Shown piece after piece: positions 1-7,333 of a stretch of 9,228 bases of DNA. The translations under genes were made by a program, and so were the position numbers. How positions within the stretch are numbered: the first letter of the stretch is position 1; each line of letters starts with the position of its first letter. The notes under the pieces are model-generated. The model was not told where the DNA came from, ran no database searches, and saw nothing but the letters and a program-made list of their open reading frames with translations. The stretch is from DATHRK01 sp035465395 (GTDB taxonomy: Bacteria; Gemmatimonadota; Gemmatimonadetes; Longimicrobiales; RSA9): assembly GCA_035465395.1 (NCBI GenBank), contig DATHRK010000106.1:1-9228 (forward strand). The letters run 5' to 3'.

Positions 1-1769
1 AGGCCGCGCCGCGCCGCGCCGCGCTCGAGCGGGCGCGCGAGGAGCACGCGCGCCTCGGCGCCGAGGCGGAACGGCATCGCGCGGAGGCCGACGCCTCGGA
101 GCGGGCCGCCGCGCGGGCCGCCGAGGAGGTGCGGCGTGCCGAAGAGGCGGGCAAAGAGTTGGCGGCCCTGTCGCCTCGCCTGGAAGGCCTTGCGGCCGCC
201 GAGGGTGAGGTCCGCGAGCTCCAGGCCGAGGCCCGCCGGCACGAGCGCCGCCGCGCGCTGGCCGAGGCCCGCGCCGACATCGCCAGGGACCTCCAGGCAC
301 GCCTGTCCCGATTGGAAGGGCTCGAGCAGGCGCCCGCTCTGCTGGCCCAATGCGAACGCGAGCTTGAAGGCGCCACGCGCGCACACGCCGCCGCGGTAGA
401 AGCCGAGGCCACCGAGCGCGAGGCGTGGGGACAGCGAAGGCAGGAGGTGGATGCCGCGCTGGGCGTGTACCACCGCGAGTACAAGGACCTCGGACTGCGT
501 ATCGAAAGCCTGCGCGAGGCGGGGCCCGAAGGCCCCTGCCCGACCTGCGGCCGACCTCTCGGGGCCGGCTTCGAAGAGGCGCTGGCCGCGCTGGAGGACG
601 AGCGCTTCCGCCTCAAGCAGGACGGCAAGCACTATCGTCAGCGAGCCGAGCAGCTGGCCGAGGAGCCCGAGCCGCTCACGGCCCTCGTCGCGGCCCGCGC
701 CGCCGCCGCCGCCAACCTCGAACGCCTGCGCGCGCGCCACGAGAAGTGCGCCGTCGGCGTTCGCGACCTGGAACGGGAGCGCGCCGAGGTCGCGGCGTTA
801 CGAGAGCGGATCGGCCGCGCCGACGAGGACATCGCGGCGTTGCCGGAGGCCTTCGATCCGCTCGCGCTCGCGCGCGCCGAGGCCGCCGTCGAGGAGCTAC
901 GCGCGGTGGCCCGACGCGTGAGCGCTCTGGAGCTGGCGATCGCTGAGCGCGAGCGCTGGGAGGCGGAGGGCCGCGAGGCCGCCGGCGCCGCCGCGTCGGC
1001 CCGTGAGGCCCACGCCACCGCGCTGGCCGGACGGGCAGAGCTGGGCTTCGAAGAGTCCGCCTACGACGACGCGCTGCGGGAGCACGAGCGCGCCGAGGCC
1101 GAGGCCCGCACGGCAGAGATCGGGTTGAGCGAGGCGCGGGCCGAGGAGCGCGCGGCTCGCGAGCGGCTCGCGGCCGCCGAGCGCGCGCTGACCGAGGACG
1201 CGACGCGCCGTACGCGGCTCGAAGCGCTGCAGACGGAGCGACGCCTGCACGAAGAGCTGGACCGCGTCTTCAGCGACCTCCGGTCCGAGCTGAACGCCCG
1301 CGTGCGGCCCGAGCTGGGGGCCCTGGCCGGAGATTTCCTCGCGCTGGTCACCGACGGCCGCTACGCGGCGGTCGAGGTGGACGAGAGCTACGACGTCCGG
1401 ATCTTCGATGACGGCAGGGCGAAGCCGGTCATAAGCGGCGGCGAGGAGGATGTCGCCAACCTCGTGCTGCGGCTGGCGGTCAGCCAGATGATCGCCGAGC
1501 GCGCGGGCCAGCCTCTGTCGGTGCTGATCCTGGACGAGGTGTTCGGCTCCCTGGACCGCCAACGGCGCTCCGGCGTGCTCGACCTCCTGCAGCGGCTGCG
1601 GGCGCGATTCGACCAGATCCTCCTCATCACCCACGTCGAGGACATCCGCGAAGGGGTGGACCAGGTGCTGCGCGTCGGCTACGACGAGCGCACCGGGGGC
1701 AGCGTGATCAGCGCCGAATCACCGTCGCCGCTGCGGCCTCCTCGACCGGTCGAGGCGCTGACCGGCTGA
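1..1769 (+). CDS. sbcC: SbcC/Rad50-like SMC-family ATPase, C-terminal part (5' end off window)
   Basis: This is the C-terminal 588 residues of an SbcC/Rad50-type ATPase. In its family it pairs with the nuclease SbcD (Mre11) to process DNA ends and hairpins. The frame is open from the left edge (first full codon at 3), so the GTG at 129 is not the start. Residues are counted from the edge. A long Ala/Glu/Arg-rich coiled coil is broken by a zinc hook, CPTC at 179-182, then resumes to about residue 410. The ATPase lobe follows: ABC signature ISGGE at 477-481, Walker B VLILDE at 507-512, D-loop GSLD at 515-518, and H-loop histidine 544 in LLITHVED. The Walker A lobe and first coiled-coil arm, probably 300 or more residues, lie upstream with any sbcD. 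The last 62 bp overlap the convergent transporter gene. The class is secure; SbcC rather than another hook-bearing SMC-like ATPase is inferred. Confidence 0.93.
   Translation, partial: AAPRRAALERAREEHARLGAEAERHRAEADASERAAARAAEEVRRAEEAGKELAALSPRLEGLAAAEGEVRELQAEARRHERRRALAEARADIARDLQARLSRLEGLEQAPALLAQCERELEGATRAHAAAVEAEATEREAWGQRRQEVDAALGVYHREYKDLGLRIESLREAGPEGPCPTCGRPLGAGFEEALAALEDERFRLKQDGKHYRQRAEQLAEEPEPLTALVAARAAAAANLERLRARHEKCAVGVRDLERERAEVAALRERIGRADEDIAALPEAFDPLALARAEAAVEELRAVARRVSALELAIAERERWEAEGREAAGAAASAREAHATALAGRAELGFEESAYDDALREHERAEAEARTAEIGLSEARAEERAARERLAAAERALTEDATRRTRLEALQTERRLHEELDRVFSDLRSELNARVRPELGALAGDFLALVTDGRYAAVEVDESYDVRIFDDGRAKPVISGGEEDVANLVLRLAVSQMIAERAGQPLSVLILDEVFGSLDRQRRSGVLDLLQRLRARFDQILLITHVEDIREGVDQVLRVGYDERTGGSVISAESPSPLRPPRPVEALTG
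3..22 (+). repeat. Four tandem copies of GCCGC inside the sbcC coding region
   Basis: Four perfect head-to-tail copies of the pentamer GCCGC lie in the coiled-coil part of the SbcC-like gene, followed by a partial copy (GC). The unit is not a multiple of three, so gaining or losing one copy would shift the reading frame. In a genome this rich in GC, such a short run can easily arise by chance. Confidence 0.6.
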
Positions 1770-2715
1770 TCGCGAGCCACGCCGCGGAGGCGGCGATCGC
1801 CGCGACCCCGACGATCTGCCCCGCACCGAGCACCTCCCCGAGGAGAACCACCCCGTACAACGCCGCGACCACCGGCTCGAGCGTCGCGAGAATGGCGGCG
1901 ACCCCGGCCTCGAGGCGCCCCAGCGCCAACAGGAAGAGCAGGTTCGGCAGCAGGGTGGCCAGGAGCGCCAGCCCGAGCAGCGCCGGGATGGCGTCGGGGT
2001 GCGCCGGCAGCGAGCGCCAGGGCGGCGCGAGGCAAGCCAGGAACAGCGCGCCGAATCCCGTCGGCCAGAAGAGCGCGCGCAGGGCGTCCATCCGCTTCCG
2101 CGACGCCCTGCCGAAGAGCGTGTACCCGGCGTACGCGAGGCCCGCGCCGAGACCCAACCCGATGCCCAGCGGGTCGACATCCCGGCCGGAGGCGCCGAGG
2201 GCCCCGGTGACGAGCAGCACACCGAGCAGCGCCCCCCCGAGCGCCGCGAGGCCCCGCCGGCCGAGCCTCTCGCCGACGGTGAACGGGGCCAGCGCGGCGG
2301 TGAACGCCGGCGCCGTGTACAGGAGCGCGGCGGCGACCGACACGCTCAAGCGATCCAGACAGGCGAGATAGATCGCGTAGAAGACTCCGAGGCCGATCAC
2401 CCCGAAGCCGGCGAGCAGCGGCACGTCGCTCCAGGCCACGGCGAAGCGGCGGGGCCGCACCGCGGCGGCCAGGCAGAGGCAGAGGAAGGCCAGAAAGCCG
2501 CGGGCGCTCGCCGCTTCGATCGGCCCGAAGCCGTGACCGTAGGCGGCTTTCGCCCACAGGCCGGTGGTCGCCCACAACGAGGCCGCCAGGAGGACGAGGA
2601 GCGGCCCGAGGCCGCCGGGGCGCCAGGCCGGAGCCAGCCGGCGGCTCGCGGCCGGCGCCCGCGGGTCCGGTGCTCGGGACGGGGGCGCGCCTACTGGCTC
2701 GCCAGCCGGTTCCAC
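1708..2715 (-). CDS. EamA/DMT-superfamily transporter, about 10 TM segments
   Basis: A 335-residue inner-membrane protein of the drug/metabolite transporter (EamA, RhaT-like) type. Members export metabolites, amino acids or drugs; the substrate cannot be read from sequence. Two EamA repeats are visible. The first begins near residue 36 (LLVLLAASLWATTGLWAKAA) and ends with a P-x-F...GE pattern (PAFTAALAPFTVGE, 136-149). The second starts near 180 and ends with the matching LEPVVAALYGVVLLGE (279-294), typical of the internal duplication. Hydrophobic stretches allow about ten TM helices, with a basic loop near 203-209. The start is GTG at 2715, inside the end of the upstream DUF2723 gene. AGGA abuts the GTG with no spacer, and no ATG or GTG lies nearer the first TM segment, so translational coupling is likely. 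The first 33 or so residues are Pro/Ala/Arg-rich and cytoplasmic. The 3' end runs 62 bp into the convergent sbcC gene. Confidence 0.9.
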   Translation of the reverse strand: MEPAGEPVGAPPSRAPDPRAPAASRRLAPAWRPGGLGPLLVLLAASLWATTGLWAKAAYGHGFGPIEAASARGFLAFLCLCLAAAVRPRRFAVAWSDVPLLAGFGVIGLGVFYAIYLACLDRLSVSVAAALLYTAPAFTAALAPFTVGERLGRRGLAALGGALLGVLLVTGALGASGRDVDPLGIGLGLGAGLAYAGYTLFGRASRKRMDALRALFWPTGFGALFLACLAPPWRSLPAHPDAIPALLGLALLATLLPNLLFLLALGRLEAGVAAILATLEPVVAALYGVVLLGEVLGAGQIVGVAAIAASAAWLAISRSAPRPVEEAAAATVIRR

Positions 2716-5027
2716 TCCTGCGCCCGGGCCATGTGGCGTTGCGCCGCGGCCGTATCCTGCTGGCTCAGGTGGCCCAGCGCGGCCATGTAGTGGGCGGTGC
2801 CGTAGTAGAACGGGATGCCCTGGGTCGACTCATCGACCCAGAACTCCCACTCCTCCGGAAAGCCGTCGCGGTGCACGAACTCGTTCCAGAGCAGGCTGTC
2901 CGTGCGCGCCAGGTCGATGAACTCGCCGGACTGCCCCACCGAGGGATCCTGGATCTGGACGACGCCGTTCCCCGCCTCGGGCGGGCCGTCGTTGAGGCGG
3001 TACGCGACCCCCTGGCGCACGAGGAAGGGGTCCAGGCCCAGCTTGCGGTACGCCTGCGTGGTCGCGGCGAAGAAGATGGGCCTGTCCGCGATGGCGTTGC
3101 CGATGATGTGCGCCAGGAACACGTCCGCGGGCAGGAGGAACGTGCCTGCGGGGATGATCGAGCGGATGTCGCCGGCGGTCAGCTCCTGGTCCTGGCGCAC
3201 CGGGAATCCGGACATCGCCACCGTGTCGATCCGTGCCGAGTCGAGCTGGATGATCGAGGCCGTGGGCGCGCGGCGGCCGGGGCCGGGGTCCCCCGCGGTG
3301 GTCTGCGGCGGCGGGTCGGCGCTCAGCGTCGGCGTCCGGTAGATGCCCGGCCCGTCGTCGACCTCGTAGGGCCGCTGGCATACGATCCGGGTCGGGTCCT
3401 CGTCGGGGTCCTCGCCCGGCCCGCACGGCTGCGTCAGGTCGCGGATCTGGCGAACGTACCAGGGCGTGTTGAGGTAGCTCATCACGATCACCTGGACGTC
3501 GCGGCGGATGCCCTCCACCTCCTGCAGGTACCAGAGCGGGAACGTGTCGTTGTCGCCGTTCGTGATGAGAACGCCGTAGGGCTCGACGCTGTTCAGCAGG
3601 TTGTACGCCCAATCGCGCGCGGCCCAATCGTAGTCGCGGCTGGCCCAGCTCCAGTTCACGAACAAGGGCACGAAGCCGAGGATCAGGAGAGGGGAGGCCA
3701 GCTTGAGCCCTCGCGCGGCGCCTCCCAGCCGATCCCCGAGCCGCTGCCAAAGAGCAGCGAGCCCCACCCCGGCCCACAGCCCCCACATCGAGAAGCTCAC
3801 GATGAAGAAGTAGTCCCGCTCGCGTACCTCGTGCATGACCTGGGCGGGGAAGCGGTCCCGGGCCCAGCTGTAGCCGTACTTGAAGTTCAGGTAGACCACC
3901 AACCCCAGCGACATCGTCGCGAACAGGATCGCGATGTAGGCGAATCCCTTGCGGTCGCGGCGGTAGTGCCAGTACGCGCCGATCCCGCCGAGCGCCGTGA
4001 AGAGGGCCGTGAAGAGGGGCCGGAGACCTCCGAAGGTCGAGTCGTTGCCCGCCAGCGAGCGCGCCCACTGCCAGTCGAAGTACTGCAGGTAGTTGCCGAC
4101 CTGCGCGACGAACAGCTCCGGCGAGCGGGGCAGCCGCGGATCCCAGGGAAGCGCCGTGAAGGGCGGCTTGTCGTACTGCTCGCGGAGGATCGCCTCCTTG
4201 AGCGCGGTCAGCGTCGAGGGATCGACCTCGTTGATGACGGGGTCGAGCACCGCCCGCAGCGGCAGGTAGAGGTGGATCGACAACCCGATCACCGCCACGA
4301 GCGCCATGCCGGCGTAGAGCCTCCACTCGGTCAGGACCGATCGGTCGACGAGGAGGATGAAGACGAACAGCGCGGGCGCCGCCAGAAACGCCATCAGATG
4401 GTTCCCGACGGACAGCGCCAGGATGTAGGCGCCGAGCAGGATCAGGTTGTGGTCCTTGGGGCTGCCCAGGTTGTCCCGCCAGCGAAAGGCCAGCCACGAA
4501 AGCAGCGCGATGGTGAGCAGCGAGACGGTGTAGACCTTCTCGTTGACGTTGCTCTGGTTCCAGACCGTGAAGGCGGTGGCGCTCAGGAGCACCGCGACGC
4601 CCGCGCCGACGAGACGGAACGTCCGGCTCTCGGAGAAGTCCGACAGGATCCTGTGGGCCACCAGGAACCAGAAGCCGTGGGCCAGCGCGGACATCAGCGC
4701 GCTGAAGAGGTTCAACCGCACCGCCGTGGAGCCCACGATGGGCGTGAGCAGGAGATCCCAGGCGCGCGCGAAGACGACGAACAGCGGGTTCCCCGGCGGG
4801 TGAGGGATGCCGAGAATGTGCGCCGTCGCGATGTATTCGCTCGTGTCCCAGAAGGCCGTGGTCGGGGCGAGGGTCACCAGGTAGAGCAGGAAGACCAGCC
4901 CGCCGGCCAGGAACGCCCAGCGGTACGGGGGCGCGTGCTGATCCGTCGGGACCGGACCCGTCGCTGCCGGTCGGTCCGCTTCCGCCGCGGCCGCTCGCTT
5001 CCTGCGGGTGGATCGGTTCGAAGCCAT
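2691..5027 (-). CDS. DUF2723 multi-pass membrane protein (GT-C/PMT-like)
   Basis: A 778-residue integral membrane protein of the DUF2723 family. The family resembles protein O-mannosyltransferases and other GT-C glycosyltransferases; its reaction is not established. Diagnostic N-terminal motifs are WDTSEY (60-65) and IPHPPGNPLF (74-83), in the first periplasmic loop where GT-C enzymes carry an acidic catalytic residue. About ten hydrophobic segments lie between 37 and 468. The second conserved block, NGDNDTFPLWYLQEVEG (490-506), opens a C-terminal soluble region of some 300 residues. This contains a Pro/Asp-rich loop (532-592) with cysteines 535 and 550, and ends in an Ala/Gln-rich helical tail with a TPR-like look (750-775). 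I chose ATG 5027 because conserved sequence begins shortly after it and the open frame upstream reads through hyuA out of phase; no clear Shine-Dalgarno is visible. The basic N-terminus (RSTRRKR) before the first TM fits the positive-inside rule. The EamA transporter gene overlaps its 3' end. Confidence 0.9.
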   Translation of the reverse strand: MASNRSTRRKRAAAAEADRPAATGPVPTDQHAPPYRWAFLAGGLVFLLYLVTLAPTTAFWDTSEYIATAHILGIPHPPGNPLFVVFARAWDLLLTPIVGSTAVRLNLFSALMSALAHGFWFLVAHRILSDFSESRTFRLVGAGVAVLLSATAFTVWNQSNVNEKVYTVSLLTIALLSWLAFRWRDNLGSPKDHNLILLGAYILALSVGNHLMAFLAAPALFVFILLVDRSVLTEWRLYAGMALVAVIGLSIHLYLPLRAVLDPVINEVDPSTLTALKEAILREQYDKPPFTALPWDPRLPRSPELFVAQVGNYLQYFDWQWARSLAGNDSTFGGLRPLFTALFTALGGIGAYWHYRRDRKGFAYIAILFATMSLGLVVYLNFKYGYSWARDRFPAQVMHEVRERDYFFIVSFSMWGLWAGVGLAALWQRLGDRLGGAARGLKLASPLLILGFVPLFVNWSWASRDYDWAARDWAYNLLNSVEPYGVLITNGDNDTFPLWYLQEVEGIRRDVQVIVMSYLNTPWYVRQIRDLTQPCGPGEDPDEDPTRIVCQRPYEVDDGPGIYRTPTLSADPPPQTTAGDPGPGRRAPTASIIQLDSARIDTVAMSGFPVRQDQELTAGDIRSIIPAGTFLLPADVFLAHIIGNAIADRPIFFAATTQAYRKLGLDPFLVRQGVAYRLNDGPPEAGNGVVQIQDPSVGQSGEFIDLARTDSLLWNEFVHRDGFPEEWEFWVDESTQGIPFYYGTAHYMAALGHLSQQDTAAAQRHMARAQEWNRLASQ

Positions 5028-5278
5028 CGAGTCTCGCGTGAAAAGTGCAGGTCGCCGTGATCGGGCCCACGGGGCTCGGCCGGAGCGAGCAGGCGAGGTG
5101 CGGCCCTCCCTACCCGTCCGTGCGCGCCGAGTTCGTTGGCCCTGCCCCGCCCACGGCGGGCCGCGGTCTCGCAGCCGCCCGTCCGGACCGCGGGGGCGGC
5201 GGAAGCGCGCGTAACATGTTGCTTCAGCGCCGAGGCCGCACGCCCCGCGGGCAGTCCCTCGCTCCCGGGCGCCTTCCG
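5028..5278. other. 251-bp intergenic gap between hyuA and the DUF2723 gene
   Basis: This gap separates two minus-strand genes. It contains two adjacent GC-rich hairpins (5146-5193) and an 8-bp palindrome, AACATGTT, at 5213-5220. I find no good minus-strand promoter hexamers and no coding frame with a recognisable product. It should hold the DUF2723 promoter if that gene is not cotranscribed with hyuA. Confidence 0.5.
5146..5193 (-). terminator. Tandem GC-rich hairpins downstream of hyuA, possible terminator
   Basis: Two inverted repeats lie side by side about 85 bp past the hyuA stop. One is CCGCGGTC (5161-5168) with GACCGCGG (5186-5193), an 8-bp stem with a 17-nt loop. The other is CCCGCC (5146-5151) with GGCGGG (5155-5160), a 6-bp stem with a 3-nt loop. 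Neither is followed by a T-run on the minus strand, so this is not a classical intrinsic terminator. It could attenuate transcription or be chance structure in GC-rich DNA. Confidence 0.25.
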
Positions 5279-7324
5279 CTAGGCGCGGGCGAGCTCTACG
5301 GCGAGGGTCGGCAGCGCTCGTGCCACCCAGCCCGGCGGGACCCAGGTGGTGGACGTGTACTCCCGCAGAATCGCGGGTCCCCCGACGACGTCCCCCGGGC
5401 GCAGGCGGGAGCGCTCGAGCACCGCGGCGGTGACGTCGCCCTCCCCGGACGCTACGCGCACCTGCCTCGACGTCGCGTCGTCGACCGGGGCACCGTCGGG
5501 GACGGTGCCGAGGGGCTCGCCCGCCCGCCCGTCGCCCGCCTGCCCCAGGGCCTCTACGCGCAGCGTCACGGCCTGGACGGCATCCTCCGGCCGCCGATAT
5601 CCGAACGCCGCCTCGTGGGCCGTGTGGAAGCGTTCGACCCAGCCCTCGGCAGGGACGCGCAGCTCGTGACTCTGGCCGACGTACCGCGCGTGCACCCAGC
5701 GTCGGGAGCCGATCGTTCTCTCGGCGATCCCGTCCCGGACCAGGGCCGATCGCGTGTCGGCGTCGAGCTGGGCGAAGACCCGCGCCATCGCCGCTTCGGT
5801 TTCCCGGCTCGCCGTCCACAGCACGGACCTGGACGCGTCCTTTCGCGCGGGTGCGACGACCATTCCATACGCCGAGAGGATCCCCGGGTCCGGGGGGAGC
5901 AGCACGCCGGACACGCCGATGCGGTCGGCGAGCGAAGCCGCGTGCAGTCCCGCGGCCCCGCCGAACGCCACCAGCGTGAACTCGCGGGGGTCGTACCCGC
6001 GCTCGACGCTGACCAGGCGCAGCGCGGCCTCCATCGCCGCGTCGACGGCGTCCACGACGGCCACCGCCGCCGCGCGGGATGATACCGCCAGCCTCGCGGC
6101 CAGCCGATCGAGGGCGGCGTCCGCGGCGTCCGCGTCCAGGGGGCGACCGTCGAGGCGGAAGGCGTCGACCGGGAGTCTCCCCAGGACCACGTTGGCGTCG
6201 GTTACGGTTGCACGTTCCCCTCCGTGCCCGTAGCAGGCCGGTCCCGGCATGGCGCCCGCGCTACGGGGACCGACACGGAGGGCGCCCGCCGGATCGACCC
6301 ACGCGATGGATCCGCCGCCCGACCCGATCGTGTGGATGTCCAGGACGTCGATCGCGAGGGGCTGGTCGCCTATGCGCGCCTCACGCGTCCGGAGGGGCTC
6401 GCCCGGGCAGACGGCCACATCGGTGGACGTGCCGCCCATGTCCAGCGTGAGAATTCGCTCGAAGCCGGCCTGTACCGCGACGGCGCGGGCTCCGAGGACG
6501 CCGCCGGCCGGTCCGGACAGGACCGTCCGAACGGGCTCCTTCGCCGCCCGCTCCACACCGAGCCATCCGCCCCCCGAGCCCATCACCGAGACGCTTCCGC
6601 TGCCGAGGGATCGGTCGAGTCCGGCGAGGTAGCGGCCCATCAGCGGCATCACGTAGGCGTTTACGACCGCTGTGGAGAGGCGCTCGTACTCCCTGAACTC
6701 CGGTACCAGCTCGGAGGCGAGCGTGATGGGCACGCCGAGCGGCTCCAGGGCCTCGCCGATACGACGTTCCTGCGACGGGTCGGCGTAGCCGTGCAGCAGG
6801 CACACCGCGACCGCCTCGACGCCGGCCAGGCGATGCGCCAGCGCTTCCAGCTCCACGGGGTCGAGCGGCTGTTCCACCTCCCCGGTCGGGCCGAGCCGGC
6901 CGCTCACGCCCGCCCGATCTGCCGGGGCCACGAGCGGGGGCGGTCTCTCGTTCCGGAGGGCGTACAGGCGCGGCCGGTTCTGGCGCCCGATCTCCAGCAG
7001 GTCCTCGAAGCCCCGGTTGGTCACCAGGGCGGTCCTGGCTCCCGTTCGCTCCAACAACGCGTTGGTCGCCACGGTGGACCCGTGGACTACGCGTGCGCGC
7101 GCGCCCGCGCGTAACAACTCTCCGCGGCCCCCGACGACCTCGGCATCGCCCTCCGCCCGCCGCAGCAGGGTGCGAACGCCTTCGACGACTGCCTGTGCCG
7201 GGTCCTCGGGAGTCGATGGGATCTTCAAACGGTGCCACGCGTCGCCGACCTTCCCGACCAGGTCGGTGAACGTGCCGCCGGTGTCGACCCCGATGATTGA
7301 CACTGTGCCGTTCCGCAGGGACAT
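5279..7324 (-). CDS. hyuA: Hydantoinase A / oxoprolinase family protein (HyuA-like)
   Basis: A full-length, 681-residue hydantoinase/oxoprolinase-family protein. Members use ATP to activate ring amides such as N-methylhydantoin, 5-oxoproline or hydantoins, and normally work with a HyuB subunit; related proteins form acetone carboxylase. The N-terminal Hydant_A_N domain opens with the ASKHA-type phosphate loop GVDTGGTFTD (12-21) and contains HGSTVATNALLER (81-93). The main domain shows SGPAGGVLGA (270-279), a second phosphate motif DMGGTSTD (295-302), GSGGGSIAW (334-342) and MPGPACYG (359-366). Near the C-terminal side is FGGAAGLHA (454-462), where the usual family pattern is closer to FGGAGPLHA. 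ATG 7324 has GGGAGG three bases upstream. The substrate cannot be assigned. No hyuB is adjacent: the downstream gene is DUF2723 and the upstream neighbour is divergent trpE, 9 bp away. Confidence 0.93.
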   Translation of the reverse strand: MSLRNGTVSIIGVDTGGTFTDLVGKVGDAWHRLKIPSTPEDPAQAVVEGVRTLLRRAEGDAEVVGGRGELLRAGARARVVHGSTVATNALLERTGARTALVTNRGFEDLLEIGRQNRPRLYALRNERPPPLVAPADRAGVSGRLGPTGEVEQPLDPVELEALAHRLAGVEAVAVCLLHGYADPSQERRIGEALEPLGVPITLASELVPEFREYERLSTAVVNAYVMPLMGRYLAGLDRSLGSGSVSVMGSGGGWLGVERAAKEPVRTVLSGPAGGVLGARAVAVQAGFERILTLDMGGTSTDVAVCPGEPLRTREARIGDQPLAIDVLDIHTIGSGGGSIAWVDPAGALRVGPRSAGAMPGPACYGHGGERATVTDANVVLGRLPVDAFRLDGRPLDADAADAALDRLAARLAVSSRAAAVAVVDAVDAAMEAALRLVSVERGYDPREFTLVAFGGAAGLHAASLADRIGVSGVLLPPDPGILSAYGMVVAPARKDASRSVLWTASRETEAAMARVFAQLDADTRSALVRDGIAERTIGSRRWVHARYVGQSHELRVPAEGWVERFHTAHEAAFGYRRPEDAVQAVTLRVEALGQAGDGRAGEPLGTVPDGAPVDDATSRQVRVASGEGDVTAAVLERSRLRPGDVVGGPAILREYTSTTWVPPGWVARALPTLAVELARA

Positions 7325-7325
7325 T
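7297..7325 (+). promoter_or_regulatory. Possible trpE promoter inside the hyuA 5' end
   Basis: A perfect -35 hexamer TTGACA (7297-7302) is followed by a 17-bp spacer and a weak -10, GACATT (7320-7325), matching consensus at 3 of 6 positions. Transcription would begin near 7332, about 2 nt before the trpE GTG, giving a leaderless or nearly leaderless message. The hexamer falls in hyuA codons 7-9, so a chance match is possible. Confidence 0.35.
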
Positions 7326-7333
7326 CGCCTCCC

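Noticed and set aside
129..131. GTG at 129 as the start of the SbcC-like protein
   Set aside because: The frame is open to the left edge with the same coiled-coil composition, and the N-terminal ATPase lobe is missing, so the gene must begin outside the window.
2670..5060. A 796-codon open frame on the plus strand opposite the DUF2723 gene
   Set aside because: It encodes charge-rich, repetitive, domain-free sequence of the sort produced by antisense reading of GC-rich genes. The opposite strand carries clear DUF2723 motifs and membrane segments.
5028..5819. An upstream extension of the DUF2723 reading frame giving a 1042-residue protein
   Set aside because: The extra 264 residues are low-complexity Arg/Gly/Ala sequence and overlap the end of hyuA in another frame. 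The family N-terminus follows the ATG at 5027.
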